DNA from: Albula goreensis
Taxonomy: Eukaryota; Chordata; Actinopteri; Albuliformes; Albulidae
Assembly: GCA_022829145.1 (NCBI GenBank)
Contig: CM040746.1
Location: 5,573,184-5,637,183 of the forward strand
Length of the DNA: 64,000 bases
Reading direction: 5' to 3'
The number at the start of each line of letters is the position of its first letter. Within the stretch, counting starts at the first letter, position 1. Shown piece after piece: positions 24,691 to 63,574 of this stretch. The position numbers and the translations under genes were made by a program. The notes beneath the pieces are model-generated. The model was not told the origin of the DNA, made no database searches, and worked only from the letters and a program-made list of their open reading frames with translations.

Positions 24691-25440
24691 CATTGGCGAG
24701 CTAATGATACAAAATAAATTGTCACACTGATTGATTCTAAAGCTAGTCTACGCACTTTTAAAACACAATCCAGGGCAAACTAACAACAGTTAAAACGAAT
24801 GCATTGATTGTCCACTGAGGATAGCTGGATCTTACCATCTTACTTGGTGCGCCATCAGTTCATCATGTCAACAAAAGGTTAGTTAGCTAACGGTAGCTCT
24901 CTGGCTTGTGATAGCTGTATTAGTATTAGCTATCTAGCCAGTCGACAGTTCAGAACTAAAAGTAAAACAATTGTTTCAGTATTTTACATAACTACCTCAC
25001 TAATCACCACCAGAATACCACATAAATAGATTGCCAGTTGGTACACAATCTTCCTTGTTGGTTTACTCGCTATGATAAATAGTGACACAGCTACCGATAG
25101 CTAGCCCACTAGGCACAATCCAAAAATCTGCAGAACAACACATCACCACGTTATGAACAAGTGACGCAGTCACAACAAGCTAACGGTAGCTTGCTATCCT
25201 CTGCTACTAACAAGCTTAACAATTCTCTCTCATCACGTAAACATTGTCAGACTTATCTGGCTAACAAATCAACGCTAATTATCACTTCGATAACCTTAGT
25301 AGTAGTTCATTTTCTTATGCGTAAGAAATGGCCTTCAAATAACACTAAAAGCTAACGTCAGCTTTACGTGCATTAATGTTACAAAACATATCTGCTAGCT
25401 ACCTAGTGAGACTGCATGCCAAATCAAACGCTTTCTTTAC

Positions 25441-25600
25441 CTGTTAGGGTGCAGCTCCGATGTCCTTGTCTGAAGAACTTAATTCACGCTGCACTGCCGG
25501 ATGATGAGACGAACATTTGCAGGCGTCTTCTCTTGGAGACTTAGCTAACTAGCAAGTTAGCCCGTTACACGACCTCCCGCCACTCGTTCTCTCAGCAGTT
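25441..25600 (-). other. nkrf: Likely non-coding first exon of nkrf
   Basis: On the minus strand, GCTGCACCCTAACAG is followed by GTAAAG, a good donor, giving an exon that ends at 25441. No long open frame is present, and the next exon carries the ATG at 23739. The 5' boundary is a guess based on the CpG- and pyrimidine-rich stretch upstream. Confidence 0.45.
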
Positions 25601-25690
25601 TCCTCTCCTCCCCTCCTCCATCCGTCTCTTCATCATCCTTTGCTGGTCTAGAGATGACTGCGCAGACGTCATCGGTAGAATATTGGCCAC
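25600..25690 (-). promoter_or_regulatory. Probable nkrf core promoter (CRE and NRF1-like sites)
   Basis: On the minus strand, ATGACGTCTGCGCAGTCATC combines a CRE-like TGACGT and a TGCGCA half-site, next to a purine-rich region. This suits a TATA-less housekeeping promoter. No TATA box is visible. Confidence 0.4.
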
Positions 25691-25699
25691 ATAAACATC

Positions 25700-28600
25700 T
25701 ACTTCCAGACAGCCAACGGGGCTCACATTAATTTTACCAGGAAAGCGCCTAGTAGCTACCTAACGTTGTATTATTGTTGACTAAGCTTAACCCGATAGGC
25801 CTGTTTTCCCATGAAGCAGACAGTGTATGCGTATCCTACTCGTTTGTTTTTACTTACTTATTATTATTGTTGTTATTATTACTACTACTACTAAGCTACC
25901 GTCATCTAATTGCTTTTAAGAGAGTTAAGAGTATTCCGCAATTTAAAAATACCTAATTGGGAAAATATGACAATATGCAGATGAGTAGCATTGGTTTGCA
26001 TAAATATTTGTGTGCATTAGAGGTTTGAAATCTAAGGATTTGTAAATTGTCTTGCTCCGTTGGCATGATAGTTCTCATTCATTTCATTGGGAGCACTACG
26101 TTATCACTGATGTTAGTGCAAGCTCGAACCTCTTGTTACGAAGTCCATGCGCCCTCTCGTGGCCACTCATAAATACAGACTGAGGGGGGTGTTCGATGTG
26201 AACGACATGGGACCCCGCGTCCTCCTATGGAGACATCCGTTTTTGGCTTTGTTGTGGCCTATCCATCATTTTTCCTTACTCAGGCATTTTGTACTGAAAT
26301 GTTTACGTTTTTTCGGACTTCTTGTGGTAACCATAGCAACATCTGCCCAAGCAGTTGAAAATAAGATGGCACCAATCTCTGTGAAGTCCTTGTATGGGAG
26401 CAGTGTAACTAAAATAGACAATGTAAGAAAGTGCATCAAATTCTGACACTGAAATTTGTTTACTTGCAATTAACAGCATGTATAGCTTGGCATGATATGT
26501 TAGTTTGAAATCTTTAAGCAATAGTCATGAGCCAGCACACTATTTAACATTAAATATTCGTACAAGGACAGTGGGGCTACATTCCCATGAAAGTCACTCA
26601 TATAGTGGGGTTAGGTATGGGAGAAATTTAAAACAGCAAAAGTTTGCTTGAGTGTTATGTTTGTCTTTATTTGTTTCCCTTATTATGGGAAGACAGAATA
26701 GTTCCTGAGTTCTACAGAAGAGAAATCAACAACGGTATTAAATTTCCTGCTACTATACTTTGTTCATCAATTTTTTTTTGTTTTAGTCGACATTGTATCT
26801 CTCATTTTAATTTATGTTTCCATGCTCTGAAACTAGATATTGTTTGCAAGTACAATATCTACAAACAGTAAAGTAAGCATATATTGTGTTCTGATGGGAT
26901 TCTAATTTTATGAGATATAAATTATTTGCGCTGTTTTACACTGCACTGTTGTTTTTTTAGAGTTTGATACACTACATTCTGTTATGGTAACCATGTGGTG
27001 CTATGTAGTAGAAAGTACTTTTAAAATGTTACATTTATTGTCACAACACAGACCCACTGTCCTTATTTGAGGACATTTAAATGCACATACAATCAAAGTC
27101 TGGGTCTCAGGAGGTACCGTAAACACATTGGAATTATTATTATTATTACAAGAGGACTAGTTTTGGGAAACTGAATCACAGTTTACAGTTTGAAAAGATT
27201 TTAACGTGATTAACCCTCCTATTATTTCAATTTTTGAGCATACTAGAAAATATTTTTTGTCAGCACAGAAGCATTTATGCTTGGTGTTATTAATGTAAGG
27301 AACATATTAAAAAAACACATTTGGTGAATAGACATACCCCCTGACAGTGTATGTTACACAGTTGCTGTCTGGCTCAAATGTACCCAGCGGTGTGAGTGAA
27401 GATTAAACAGACTCCCTCTGTCACAAATTAATGTACTGAACTACAGGGGAAAGAAGACATGCAGTTGTTCTTGAGCAGTTTGTTCCTTTAATCACAATAC
27501 TGCCTTCATTCTGCGAATGTGTATAGATCATAGGCCTGTATCTACTGATTTTGGATGGACCAATCAATCTCACTCTACCAGAAGATATCAAGTCTCAGTA
27601 AAAAGTCATCAATTAGTTTAAGAAATACATTGATTTATATTTGTCTATCATTTCAGACTTCTCTCTGCTCCCAGTATTCATCATATTCAATGTAATTTAT
27701 TACTTTGATATTTTTAATACTAAAATGAGTAGCACATAAAAATATATTCTATGGTGGAGTAAAAATCCAGTTTTAAAGCTGGTTTTATTATTAGTAAATG
27801 AGGTAACCTTTATTGCAGATAAATGTGATTATATATGTACTAATTCATAATTGTGTGTTACTGTAGATAATCACATGCACGCTGGATCAAAATGGCCCAG
27901 TTGCTTTGCATAGACTGAACCCCCCGAAACTTTGCAGCTCGAGCACCAGATAAGCCCAGAGCAAAGGCCTTTGGCCAACTGCACTAAAGTTATGCAACTG
28001 AAAATGCAATGCCATTGCTAACCGCGGTCATTGACACAACACAGTTAATACATTTGAAGGTAAAATAGTTTTCTTTACTTACATTTAGTATGTTGTGTAA
28101 TTATACATCTATAGTACTGTGATACATTTGGTTAAGTACTGCTTATGTTGTAATATTTATATTGTTAACGGATACTTGAAATAATGGTTTTATTGACTGC
28201 TATACAAGTCATCTGATTCCTTTTTTCACAGGAGGTATTTAGACACTGAAAACACTGATTTCTCATGTTCTGTTTTCTGCTCACTGAGTGCAGTGATGAG
28301 GTTTTACAAGACTGGATCAGAAACAGTATTGTCAGATTCAGAATAGAAAATGGAGAGGAAAAACATTTTTAAAATTGTTTGTGGGGGAATGTAAGAAGTC
28401 CTGCACCATGCACACATGATTCTTGGTGTTTCGTTTGTGAAAAATGCTCTTTAGTACCAACTCTTCGAGTAATTTTTACAAAAACAACTAGAAAAACATG
28501 GAAAAGAACAATGTTTTTGGTGCCTTATGAGAGTAATTCAATTAATGAGTTTAATTATAATGAAGGTCATTAATTGATGGATAAGGACCAATCAGACAGG

Positions 28601-29500
28601 GTGTGTGTTGTTGACGCATCAGGATTGGTCAGCTGCAATAACTGCTACTGCACAAGGATGAGTGAAGTTTGAAAACATCAGTCAGCTCTTTTATTTAATT
28701 TTGCAGCGCTGATGAGTTTTTCATTTCAAGGGAAGCTACCGATTTCTGTTGCAGGCTGCAGTGAAACAAACATTGCATGCTTGGATATACGATTTCATTT
28801 TAAACATGCACTTTTTGTTTTTTATTATTTTATTGAAAATGAACACCAATGGAATCATACAACAGTAAAATATCTCACACTGAAATCCGAGGCAGGGCTG
28901 GGCCATTGGCGGGGTGGGTCAATGACGAGCGTAGATGCTATCAAATTTTATGACAATTTTGACACCACAGAGTTTACATTAAAAGAAAACAAAATGTGAT
29001 TCTCCAACACTGTCAATTATCATAAGACATGTCTCCACTTCATAATTAATTACACAAAATAGATCCTTATAATAAATCATGTATATAAATGTATTCCTAG
29101 TATCTGGTATTTAGGTCATTCTCAATGACCAAATTTATTAGTCTGTGATAGTCCTCATATTACTATTTGGCAAATGGGACTGAACCATCTGTAAGAGGTT
29201 TTTACTGAACTGCAAATTACAAATGGAGTGACCTCGCAAGAATAATTAACTCAGTATGGAACATCTGAAATTAAGACTTATAATAATAAAGAAAATGACA
29301 TTAAAAGTAATAGCAATACTAACTAGAATAAACTAGATTGTAAAAAAAAAAAAAAACATGTTGGAAGGCGCGAAAAACATGGATTAGTCAGAGGAGACAC
29401 AAAGCACAACGTGTCAGACACTCTATGTGGCCTACATGGCATTTGGAAAATATATTTTGTGGCTAAATGGGAAAACATCAGAAATTTTAATTCTAATCCT
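25700..29500. other. Mostly non-coding region between nkrf promoter and septin 6 3' end
   Basis: AT-rich sequence with no recognisable family. It contains an ATT/ACT short repeat near 25860-25890, an RFX X-box at 26327, and two opposed CCAAT boxes near 28588 and 28624. Minus-strand AATAAA signals at ~29134 and ~28820 could end septin 6 transcripts. Confidence 0.45.
26327..26340 (+). promoter_or_regulatory. RFX X-box (GTAACCATAGCAAC)
   Basis: This is a full match to the symmetric RFX consensus GTNRCC-N2-RGYAAC. RFX factors switch on ciliary genes from sites within ~150 bases of their starts. An ATG follows 26 bases later at 26366, opening 19 codons (MAPISVKSLYGSSVTKIDN) up to a GTAAGA donor at 26423. 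This could be the first exon of a plus-strand gene. I could not connect it in phase to a second exon. Confidence 0.4.
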
Positions 29501-29550
29501 AAATCGATGGTCATATATCATACGGTTCTCTATTTTGTACAAATATAAAA

Positions 29551-29730
29551 ATGGTTTACTCTAAATGGACGATAGCGTTCTCTTTTTTACTCATCTTCTC
29601 ACTAGTTTTTTCTCTGGTCCTCTTTGGATTTTTAGCTCTCACAGCCAGAATATTGACCTGGTTTGAAACCACAGCCTTCAAGAAAAAATTAGTTGGGGAA
29701 AATCAACAGCATCTTGACATTGTCTGCTAA
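29551..29730 (+). CDS. Hypothetical 59-residue single-pass membrane microprotein (candidate smORF)
   Basis: ATG in a favourable context (AAAAATGG), 59 codons and TAA. It reads MVYSKWTIAF, then a strongly hydrophobic segment at about residues 8-31, then a short region with WFETTAFKKK and the tail HLDIVC. That is a plausible topology: one membrane helix with a positively charged juxtamembrane side. I recognise no family. T-rich non-coding DNA yields hydrophobic frames by chance, and it lies antisense to the probable septin 6 3' UTR, so it may well be spurious. Confidence 0.2.
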   Translation: MVYSKWTIAFSFLLIFSLVFSLVLFGFLALTARILTWFETTAFKKKLVGENQQHLDIVC

Positions 29731-30449
29731 ACTAGTATACTTCAGATGTAACTCTAAGAAAATACATACGAAATGAAATAAGGAAAACGCGTAAACATTA
29801 AGTATCCCTTATTTTAGAAGTTAAGATTCCCTTACTTTCTCCCTATGAGAGGAAAGCATTGTCAGATTGGGCATATCAGCAGGTCACATTGGAAAACTAC
29901 ATTTGCCATTCTGTTGATTCTCAGGCTTCAGAAGGAACAAGACATGTAAAATATGAACGATCGTAAGGATGGTAGCTCATGTGCATCAGCTGTTTCGAAA
30001 TTCAATGTGTTTATATACGTTTTTAATCAAACAGAGCGGTGATTCTCTGGTTGAGTCTCCTCTTCTTCACCAACCCCTTCCTTAGCGGGAATAGCACTGC
30101 AATCCAGAGGCCTAACACTGACAGCGTGTACTGATGACTACACAGATGAATGTGACAGTCATCACCAGGCGACAACTGGAAGACAGACTATTCCATCCTA
30201 CCGTCACTTCTGGTGTTGGGGCTGGTGCTTTTTTCCAAAAAAATGACAAATAAAAAAAATACCATGTAAGGCCAACATATGTCCGTTCTTAACAGGGTGA
30301 GGGGTGGGGACTGGAGGGGGGGGACGAAATGGATGTAAAAAGTAAATTATTCAAATGGTTGCTGGGAGTAAGGAAGCAATGAATAGGAAACAGGTGCTTA
30401 GTTCTTGAGGAAGCTGCAGAGTCCTCTTCAGACAGGCGCCCAAGACAGA

Positions 30450-57995
<27,546 letters not shown>

Positions 57996-58300
57996 GGTTA
58001 GCTTCTCAATCGAGACCTAAACAGGAAACAGAACAGCTCACCGCATCGGGAGGAACGGAGAAAAAAACCATACACCGGAGGACGTACCACTTCTGTTCGA
58101 GAAATATCAGTTTGTCCCCATGAATATGCGCCGATGCAATTACATTATATTAAAAAAATACGTTTATATACAACTAAGTCATTAATTATTAAAGCAGCTG
58201 TGGAAGTTTGACATTTAATGTAAGCTTTTTACATTGCCCCACCCCTCGTTTTTCCTAAGGTGGTTCATTCTGTACGTAAAAGAACAAGAAAAACTCATTT
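57996..58300 (-). promoter_or_regulatory. septin6: Septin 6 5' UTR and promoter region
   Basis: The sequence upstream of the septin 6 ATG (57995). The ATG context GCGGC after the start (ATGGCGGCC) is strong. No TATA box was placed with confidence and the transcription start is not determined. Confidence 0.4.
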
Positions 58301-60660
58301 ATAGGAGGATAGAAGAGATCTGATCGACAACATAGCAGTAGGCTACTGGAGATAAGTATCACATAACAGCTTGTTTGGCATCTGGTTCTGCATTTAATTG
58401 GCATAGTATAAATTAAAATGAAGTATTTTCTGGAGACATTGAAGACATGAAGACAATGGGATGCAAAATTTTCCAAACAGATGTTCGCATTCATATCTTA
58501 ATGTGTTGAAAGCCTCCTTATTCATTTTCATCTTTTCTGTTCGTTTAGTCAGGCAGTTTATGTGCGGACATGTGACTTGCAGCTTTTATTCTGTTCATTG
58601 CTGCGTGTTAAAAAAACTATCTATAATTAGTTATCTGAATAACTGGAATTCTGAGTTAAAAACAGTGATTATAGATGGGGTCCACATGACCTTGAATAAA
58701 ACATTTTTTTTTTGTCTCACAGACTATGTGATGGCTAGAAATGTGTCTGGTTGATAATTCTCATTATAATTGTAAATTATACATAAAATGTGAAGTTATT
58801 TAACAATTTTACAACTGCCTAAACGTTGTGATATGTATATTAGTAAATACAAATTTACAAAAACATCACAGAAATAAATAAATAAAATAAGGGATACAAT
58901 AAATAAGTGCATTAGATTCCTGGGTGATAGGACCAGGCCATTCAGCTCGATTTCTGCTGCATCAGAAAAGCGTTCCCAGTTCAATTAAGTTAACTGAATA
59001 GAAATAGCTCCAAAGTGTGCCTGCTCCCTACAGAGCAACACTGAGGCTAAATGTGTCACTCATTTATTACTCTGTCATTCTGAATTTAATACAATGCAGA
59101 GACAACAGCGATAAGAAGATAAAATGGTGGGACCCTCAAACATGGTAACAAAGCTTCCACCAGTTATTTTTTAAATATTTTTCCCTGGGAGAAGATGTAA
59201 GGTTAAATATTTCATTCTGCGCATTAAATCTTGTTCAGGCACAGTTTACACCAAAACACTGATGAAATCTTCAAATCCTTCTTGGCTGATTATGTGTTTA
59301 CTTAAAACTTTATCACCTGGCTTTTCTTCATTTGCACAAATCGCACACTGTGGACCTCTATGGTAGGAGTTAATGTCAATGCATTTTTAAAGTTTTAGTG
59401 TGAAGAGGGTTGATTTTTCTGAAGAAGGCTGAACTAGTCCATACAACAAACAACATCAGTGTAGGGCTATATGGATACAAGTGAATGATGGCATGATAAA
59501 CTATAGTGCTTATAATATTTATATATAATTATATATATTTTGTATTATCATGACTGCTTCTGTATCTATAAATGGTAAAATATATATATATATAATGAAA
59601 ATTTTAATTTCTTAAATGTATAAAATGCTTATTTTTGACTTGATGCATACATTTAAAATATGAATATGATAAACTTTATACAACAATGGCTAATAGTTAT
59701 TCTGTAAATAAATGACCTCACAGGGTGTGTTGGATTGCACAGTAATATAAGTGATTAGATTATCTCTCTGAATTATTAAAACTAAAAGTTAATATGCATT
59801 GCTTGGTTTCAAAGCAAACACCTTCCTTTTTTTTTACTTGTGAGTCACTGATTCTTGTGTTTCATGACATTGAAGTATATTGAAGTATTTTCTTTTGACA
59901 CTGAGTGCAGGGGAAATGTTTTGTTTTCCCACTCTGCAAATTACTTTAATATTAGTGTGTTGGTCTTATTAATTCACATATTGCTGGACAGTTTGTGTCA
60001 AAACTGCAGAAATGTTTGTTGCTTATGTGTCTATATTTGCACAAGTATATTCTTATGAAGTTAGGGAACAGTTGAGTTTTACCGCTCTGATTGACGTCTG
60101 AAAGCAAAAGTACACACTCGTGTGTGTGGTCCAGAAAAACCTGGCTTTTTAGCTCAATGCTGAAACCACAATTGATACAACATAAATTGTCCATTCAGCA
60201 ATGTCTGTGTTATTGTACCTAGCGTACTTAATTCAGGGCAGAGAGGTTCACAATTACGATACAGCAAAAACACCTGCACCCCGTAGCACTTGAAGGGCAG
60301 ACTAATCCACCACACGGTACAGAGATTATTCAGTCACAAAATAAGATTTAAGATTATTTTATTCCACCAGCTTCTGTTAGTCTAAATGAAAGATAAGTGT
60401 GAGGGGGCAAACTTTGTGACTGTGAGAAACGACTATTTTTGTGTGTGCACTTTCGCTGGTTACTGGAAAGTTGACACATTAAATAAATATTTGTTCTTGG
60501 AGGAAGTTGTATTACTTCCGCTTGAGCCGCATAGTACCAATGTTTTGCGTACATGTCGTTTAACGCCTCCTGATTAATACTTTACTTATTATTAAGACCG
60601 ACCCTGAGCCAGACCGTGTGCAGGTATTTCTCTCTCACTATTACGCGATTCCTTTAACAG
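58300..60660. other. Intergenic region between divergent septin 6 and sowahd
   Basis: AT-rich DNA without a recognisable exon. It holds a TAAA short repeat near 58876-58890 and AT dinucleotide runs near 59517-59600. Confidence 0.5.
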
Positions 60661-60664
60661 CCAG

Positions 60665-60671
60665 TATAAAA
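60665..60671 (+). promoter_or_regulatory. Probable TATA box of sowahd
   Basis: TATAAAA in the context CCAGTATAAAACAGTCACA, followed by a CCGCGGG motif. Transcription would start near 60695, giving a non-coding exon that ends at the GTAGGA donor at 61033. Confidence 0.5.
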
Positions 60672-60694
60672 CAGTCACATGTCCCGCGGGTTTT

Positions 60695-61032
60695 CATACT
60701 GTTGGTGGGGATTAAAGTTGAACTTTGTATTAGTAACTCGAGTGGGGGCAAGGGGGGAGGGAAGACGGGCGGAGAAGAACTGGAGAACTGACCGAGTCAC
60801 TCGCATTTTTTGGGGGAAAAGAACGACGCTTTTCGGAATATTTTAAACAAAAGCTGATTGCACACCACATTACTTTCATTTTGATCAGGATGTAATTACA
60901 TCTGAAGGAATGTCGTATTTTTTAAAAAAATAGAGTGAAGGGTTTTATTCTATATGACCAATCAGGCTACCGACGACTTAAAAAGTAGTTGAATACTGTA
61001 CGTCCATCATGGAACATCGCAAAACTTGACAG
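60695..61032 (+). other. sowahd: Non-coding first exon of sowahd with a short upstream ORF
   Basis: The exon ends ...CTTGACAG before GTAGGA, and the next exon begins at 61587 after CATAACAG. Near its end is a six-codon upstream ORF (MEHRKT, stop), which could dampen translation. The start is inferred from the TATA box. Confidence 0.4.
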
Positions 61033-61713
61033 GTAGGAACAAATATCATCTTTCAAGCTTGAGGTAGGGGAACCCATTTTTGCCTCTTGTAAGCTTATTT
61101 GGAGAAGACTGTGTTGCTGCGATTTTACGATGTTTTCTTCCTGAGATTAATGAATCATTAATTAGGTGTAATCTCTCCTGTATTCATACATCTTGGTGGT
61201 GTAGTTACTTTACGTGAAATATTGGGACAGGTGAAAAGGTTCTTGGGTGTTGTCGCTTTAATTTTACAGAACTAGGCTAAGGCTCAAATATCAGATAGCC
61301 TAAGTCTTTAAACGTGGTTGACTGGCGCTCAAAAGACAACTGTAGCCCTGAAAAATACTTTTTCTTGGAACATGGTATTAAGCAGCCTGGACATGCTATT
61401 CATTTTAACCTGAAAGACGCTATCATTATACACGTATCATTTGTTGAAGGGTTTTTTTCCTTCTAAGCTTAAGACTGAGATATCTTTGTGTGTAATGTAT
61501 GATACTGCTTTGAATCTTGCAAATGCACGACAGCATTACCTGAATACTGAAACTTAACTTTGTCTCTCTCCTAACTTGCATAACAGGGATTCTACACAAT
61601 CACATTTGGGACGAGGGAACTTCCTTGTATGCGATACAAATTCACTCTATCAGCTTGGAAAATCGACAAGAAGGAAACGAGGGGGAAAAAAACTACAGAG
61701 AAAACTAGCCAAA

Positions 61714-62841
61714 ATGTATGACAGCTCCAGCATCCCCAAGCTGTCGGATAGCATCAGCTCTACTGCAAATTTGAATTCCCATTTGGGCGGAGCAGCGTCG
61801 CCGCTGGATGTGGAGGAGGAAACTGGATGCGATACAGCGAATGCCAGTGGAAAAGACTCCCACGTTTCAGAAATTGTCCGGGCGTCTGGGGAATACCATG
61901 CCAGCCTCACTGACCGCACGTCAAAGGTCGGCGCTTACGCTTCGACGCGCAGGTCGAGGCTGCAGAGGCAACAAGAGGTGAGCGAGTCAGGGTGCGCCAG
62001 TGCAGTCCATCTCCACAGCGGCTCAATGAAACTGTCAGGGGAAGTGTCCGAGAAGAGTTCTCTGACCCCCTCCATGCGGAAAAAATACTTAAAAGATCTG
62101 TTGGTGAACAACGGTTTGCACAGTGGGCTCGGGAGCATACTTATCTCATCCAGGAACTCGCGCACATTTTCCAGAGACTGTGACCAAGACGCACCTTACA
62201 GCTCGGAGGAGGGCAACAACAGTGCTTTCTGGGCTCTGGATCCATTGGAGCATGCGTGGATGCTTATGGTTGTGGATGGGAATTTTGACACCATCGTGGA
62301 CTATCTCTCTGAGGATTGCAGTTTGTTGACTAAAAAGGACTTCGTCAGTGGTTTCACCGCGATCCACTGGTTGGCAAAGTACGGCAGGGGCGAGACGCTG
62401 GTCAAGCTGCTGAGGTACGCTGAAAGACAGGAATGGCCCGTGGATGTAAACTTGAAAGGAAGCGGGGGTCTTACGCCGCTTCATGTGGCTGCGATGCACG
62501 GTCAGTACATGGTAGTTAAAATTTTGGTCGGCGCGTTTAGTGCTAATGTGGAAGTAATGGACTACAATGGGAAGAGAGCATGGCAATATCTAAAGACCAA
62601 CGCCCCTGCGGAGATCAAAGAGCTCCTGGGCGGAACGGATGATGAATACGACACGGTGGGTTATCATAACGCAAACAACAACAGTGGGAGCGCCTCACAG
62701 TCCTCTAAAAGAGAGGAGGACGAGGTGGACTCGTTCACTAGGAGGAATGACCGCTCGATTTTTGGGTCTTTCCGAAAGTTCCTGGCCCCCATATTTAGTT
62801 TTGCTACTAGAAACACGACTCACTCCACGGACTCTCAGTAA
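61714..62841 (+). CDS. sowahd: Ankyrin-repeat protein SOWAHD (sosondowah family member D)
   Basis: 375 codons plus TAA in one exon that begins at 61587. The first ATG in frame is at 61714 (MYDSSSIPKLSD, A at -3). The frame stays open upstream, but only with a TTG, so the ATG is preferred. The N-terminal half is low complexity. Residues ~176-305 form the conserved SOWAH ankyrin block: DPLEHAWMLMVVDGNFDTI, GFTAIHWLAKYGRGETLVKL, GSGGLTPLHVAAMHGQYMVV and the WQYLKTNAPAEIKELL tail. The C-terminus ends with a short basic/aromatic motif (SIFGSFRKFLAPIF), comparable to the LFRHLFPSF end of mammalian SOWAHD. Human SOWAHD is ~315 aa, so this one has a longer N-terminus. Position next to septin 6 matches Xq24 and separates it from SOWAHA, the septin 8 neighbour. 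Its biochemical role is poorly known. Confidence 0.93.
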   Translation: MYDSSSIPKLSDSISSTANLNSHLGGAASPLDVEEETGCDTANASGKDSHVSEIVRASGEYHASLTDRTSKVGAYASTRRSRLQRQQEVSESGCASAVHLHSGSMKLSGEVSEKSSLTPSMRKKYLKDLLVNNGLHSGLGSILISSRNSRTFSRDCDQDAPYSSEEGNNSAFWALDPLEHAWMLMVVDGNFDTIVDYLSEDCSLLTKKDFVSGFTAIHWLAKYGRGETLVKLLRYAERQEWPVDVNLKGSGGLTPLHVAAMHGQYMVVKILVGAFSANVEVMDYNGKRAWQYLKTNAPAEIKELLGGTDDEYDTVGYHNANNNSGSASQSSKREEDEVDSFTRRNDRSIFGSFRKFLAPIFSFATRNTTHSTDSQ

Positions 62842-63552
62842 AAGTCTGACAATCAAAGAAACAATAGACAGTGTAAATGTTCCCTGCTTAACATTAAGAA
62901 GCCATATTTACTGTACATGAAGCTTCATGGTAAAATGAAAGGAATTACGACAATCAAGTGAAATATTGTACTACATGTTCTTATTAATGTTGGAACATGC
63001 ATGTAATAACAAGGCATAGTTTTTCCTCAGCTGTTGCCTCCTCCGTCTGAACATTTTTGAAGCAGTATGTAAATGTGTATTTGAAGCACTAAATCAGTAT
63101 ATTTTTAAAGTTTAAACCTGAATGTCATGCCAGCCATTGTTTAGTTGTAAAATGTGCACTTTATTGTAACAAAGCATTTTGTACACTGTTTTGTCTCTTG
63201 ATTTTTGCACCTTACATTTCCACATTTTTCAGAGAAAGGCTAGTATCTGAGAATTGCAAAGGGAGATCATGGAATTTCCATGTCATGCTCTGTTGTACAA
63301 CTGAAAAAGGAAACATTATATATTTAAATAGGAAACAATTAATGGGAATTTGTGAATTGCATTGAACAATTGGGTAGCTGTAGATTATAGTGATGAATTT
63401 TGGTAAATTGTAATGGGCGTAATGGAGGAAAAAATACAAAGAAAATCACCATTCCTATAAACAGAGCAACTGTTTCCCTGACAGTTTTGCCAATATGCTT
63501 TCACTTCTGCCTGTCAATGTTTTTTTTTTTTTTTTTTACAGTCCAATACTGA

Positions 63553-63558
63553 AATAAA
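63553..63558 (+). terminator. Polyadenylation signal of sowahd
   Basis: AATAAA ~710 bases after the stop, shortly after a 17-base T run at 63521-63537. It gives an ordinary 3' UTR. Confidence 0.6.
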
Positions 63559-63574
63559 CAGATCTTCTTTTCAG

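Noticed and set aside
26147-26446. 99-codon open frame with hydrophobic middle
   Set aside because: No family resemblance. It crosses the X-box and candidate short exon, which are a better explanation of the region.
26644-26871. Possible second exon reading RIVPEFYRREINN after the X-box exon
   Set aside because: No AG acceptor gives the right phase from the exon ending at 26422; all available ones lead to an immediate stop.
28712-28999. 95-codon open frame after two CCAAT boxes
   Set aside because: No recognisable domain, AT-rich composition, and no splice or conservation evidence available from the sequence.
61576-61713. N-terminal extension of SOWAHD (46 codons, basic)
   Set aside because: It starts at TTG inside the intron, before the acceptor at 61586. 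No ATG in the spliced frame precedes 61714, and the frame is closed by TAG in exon 1.
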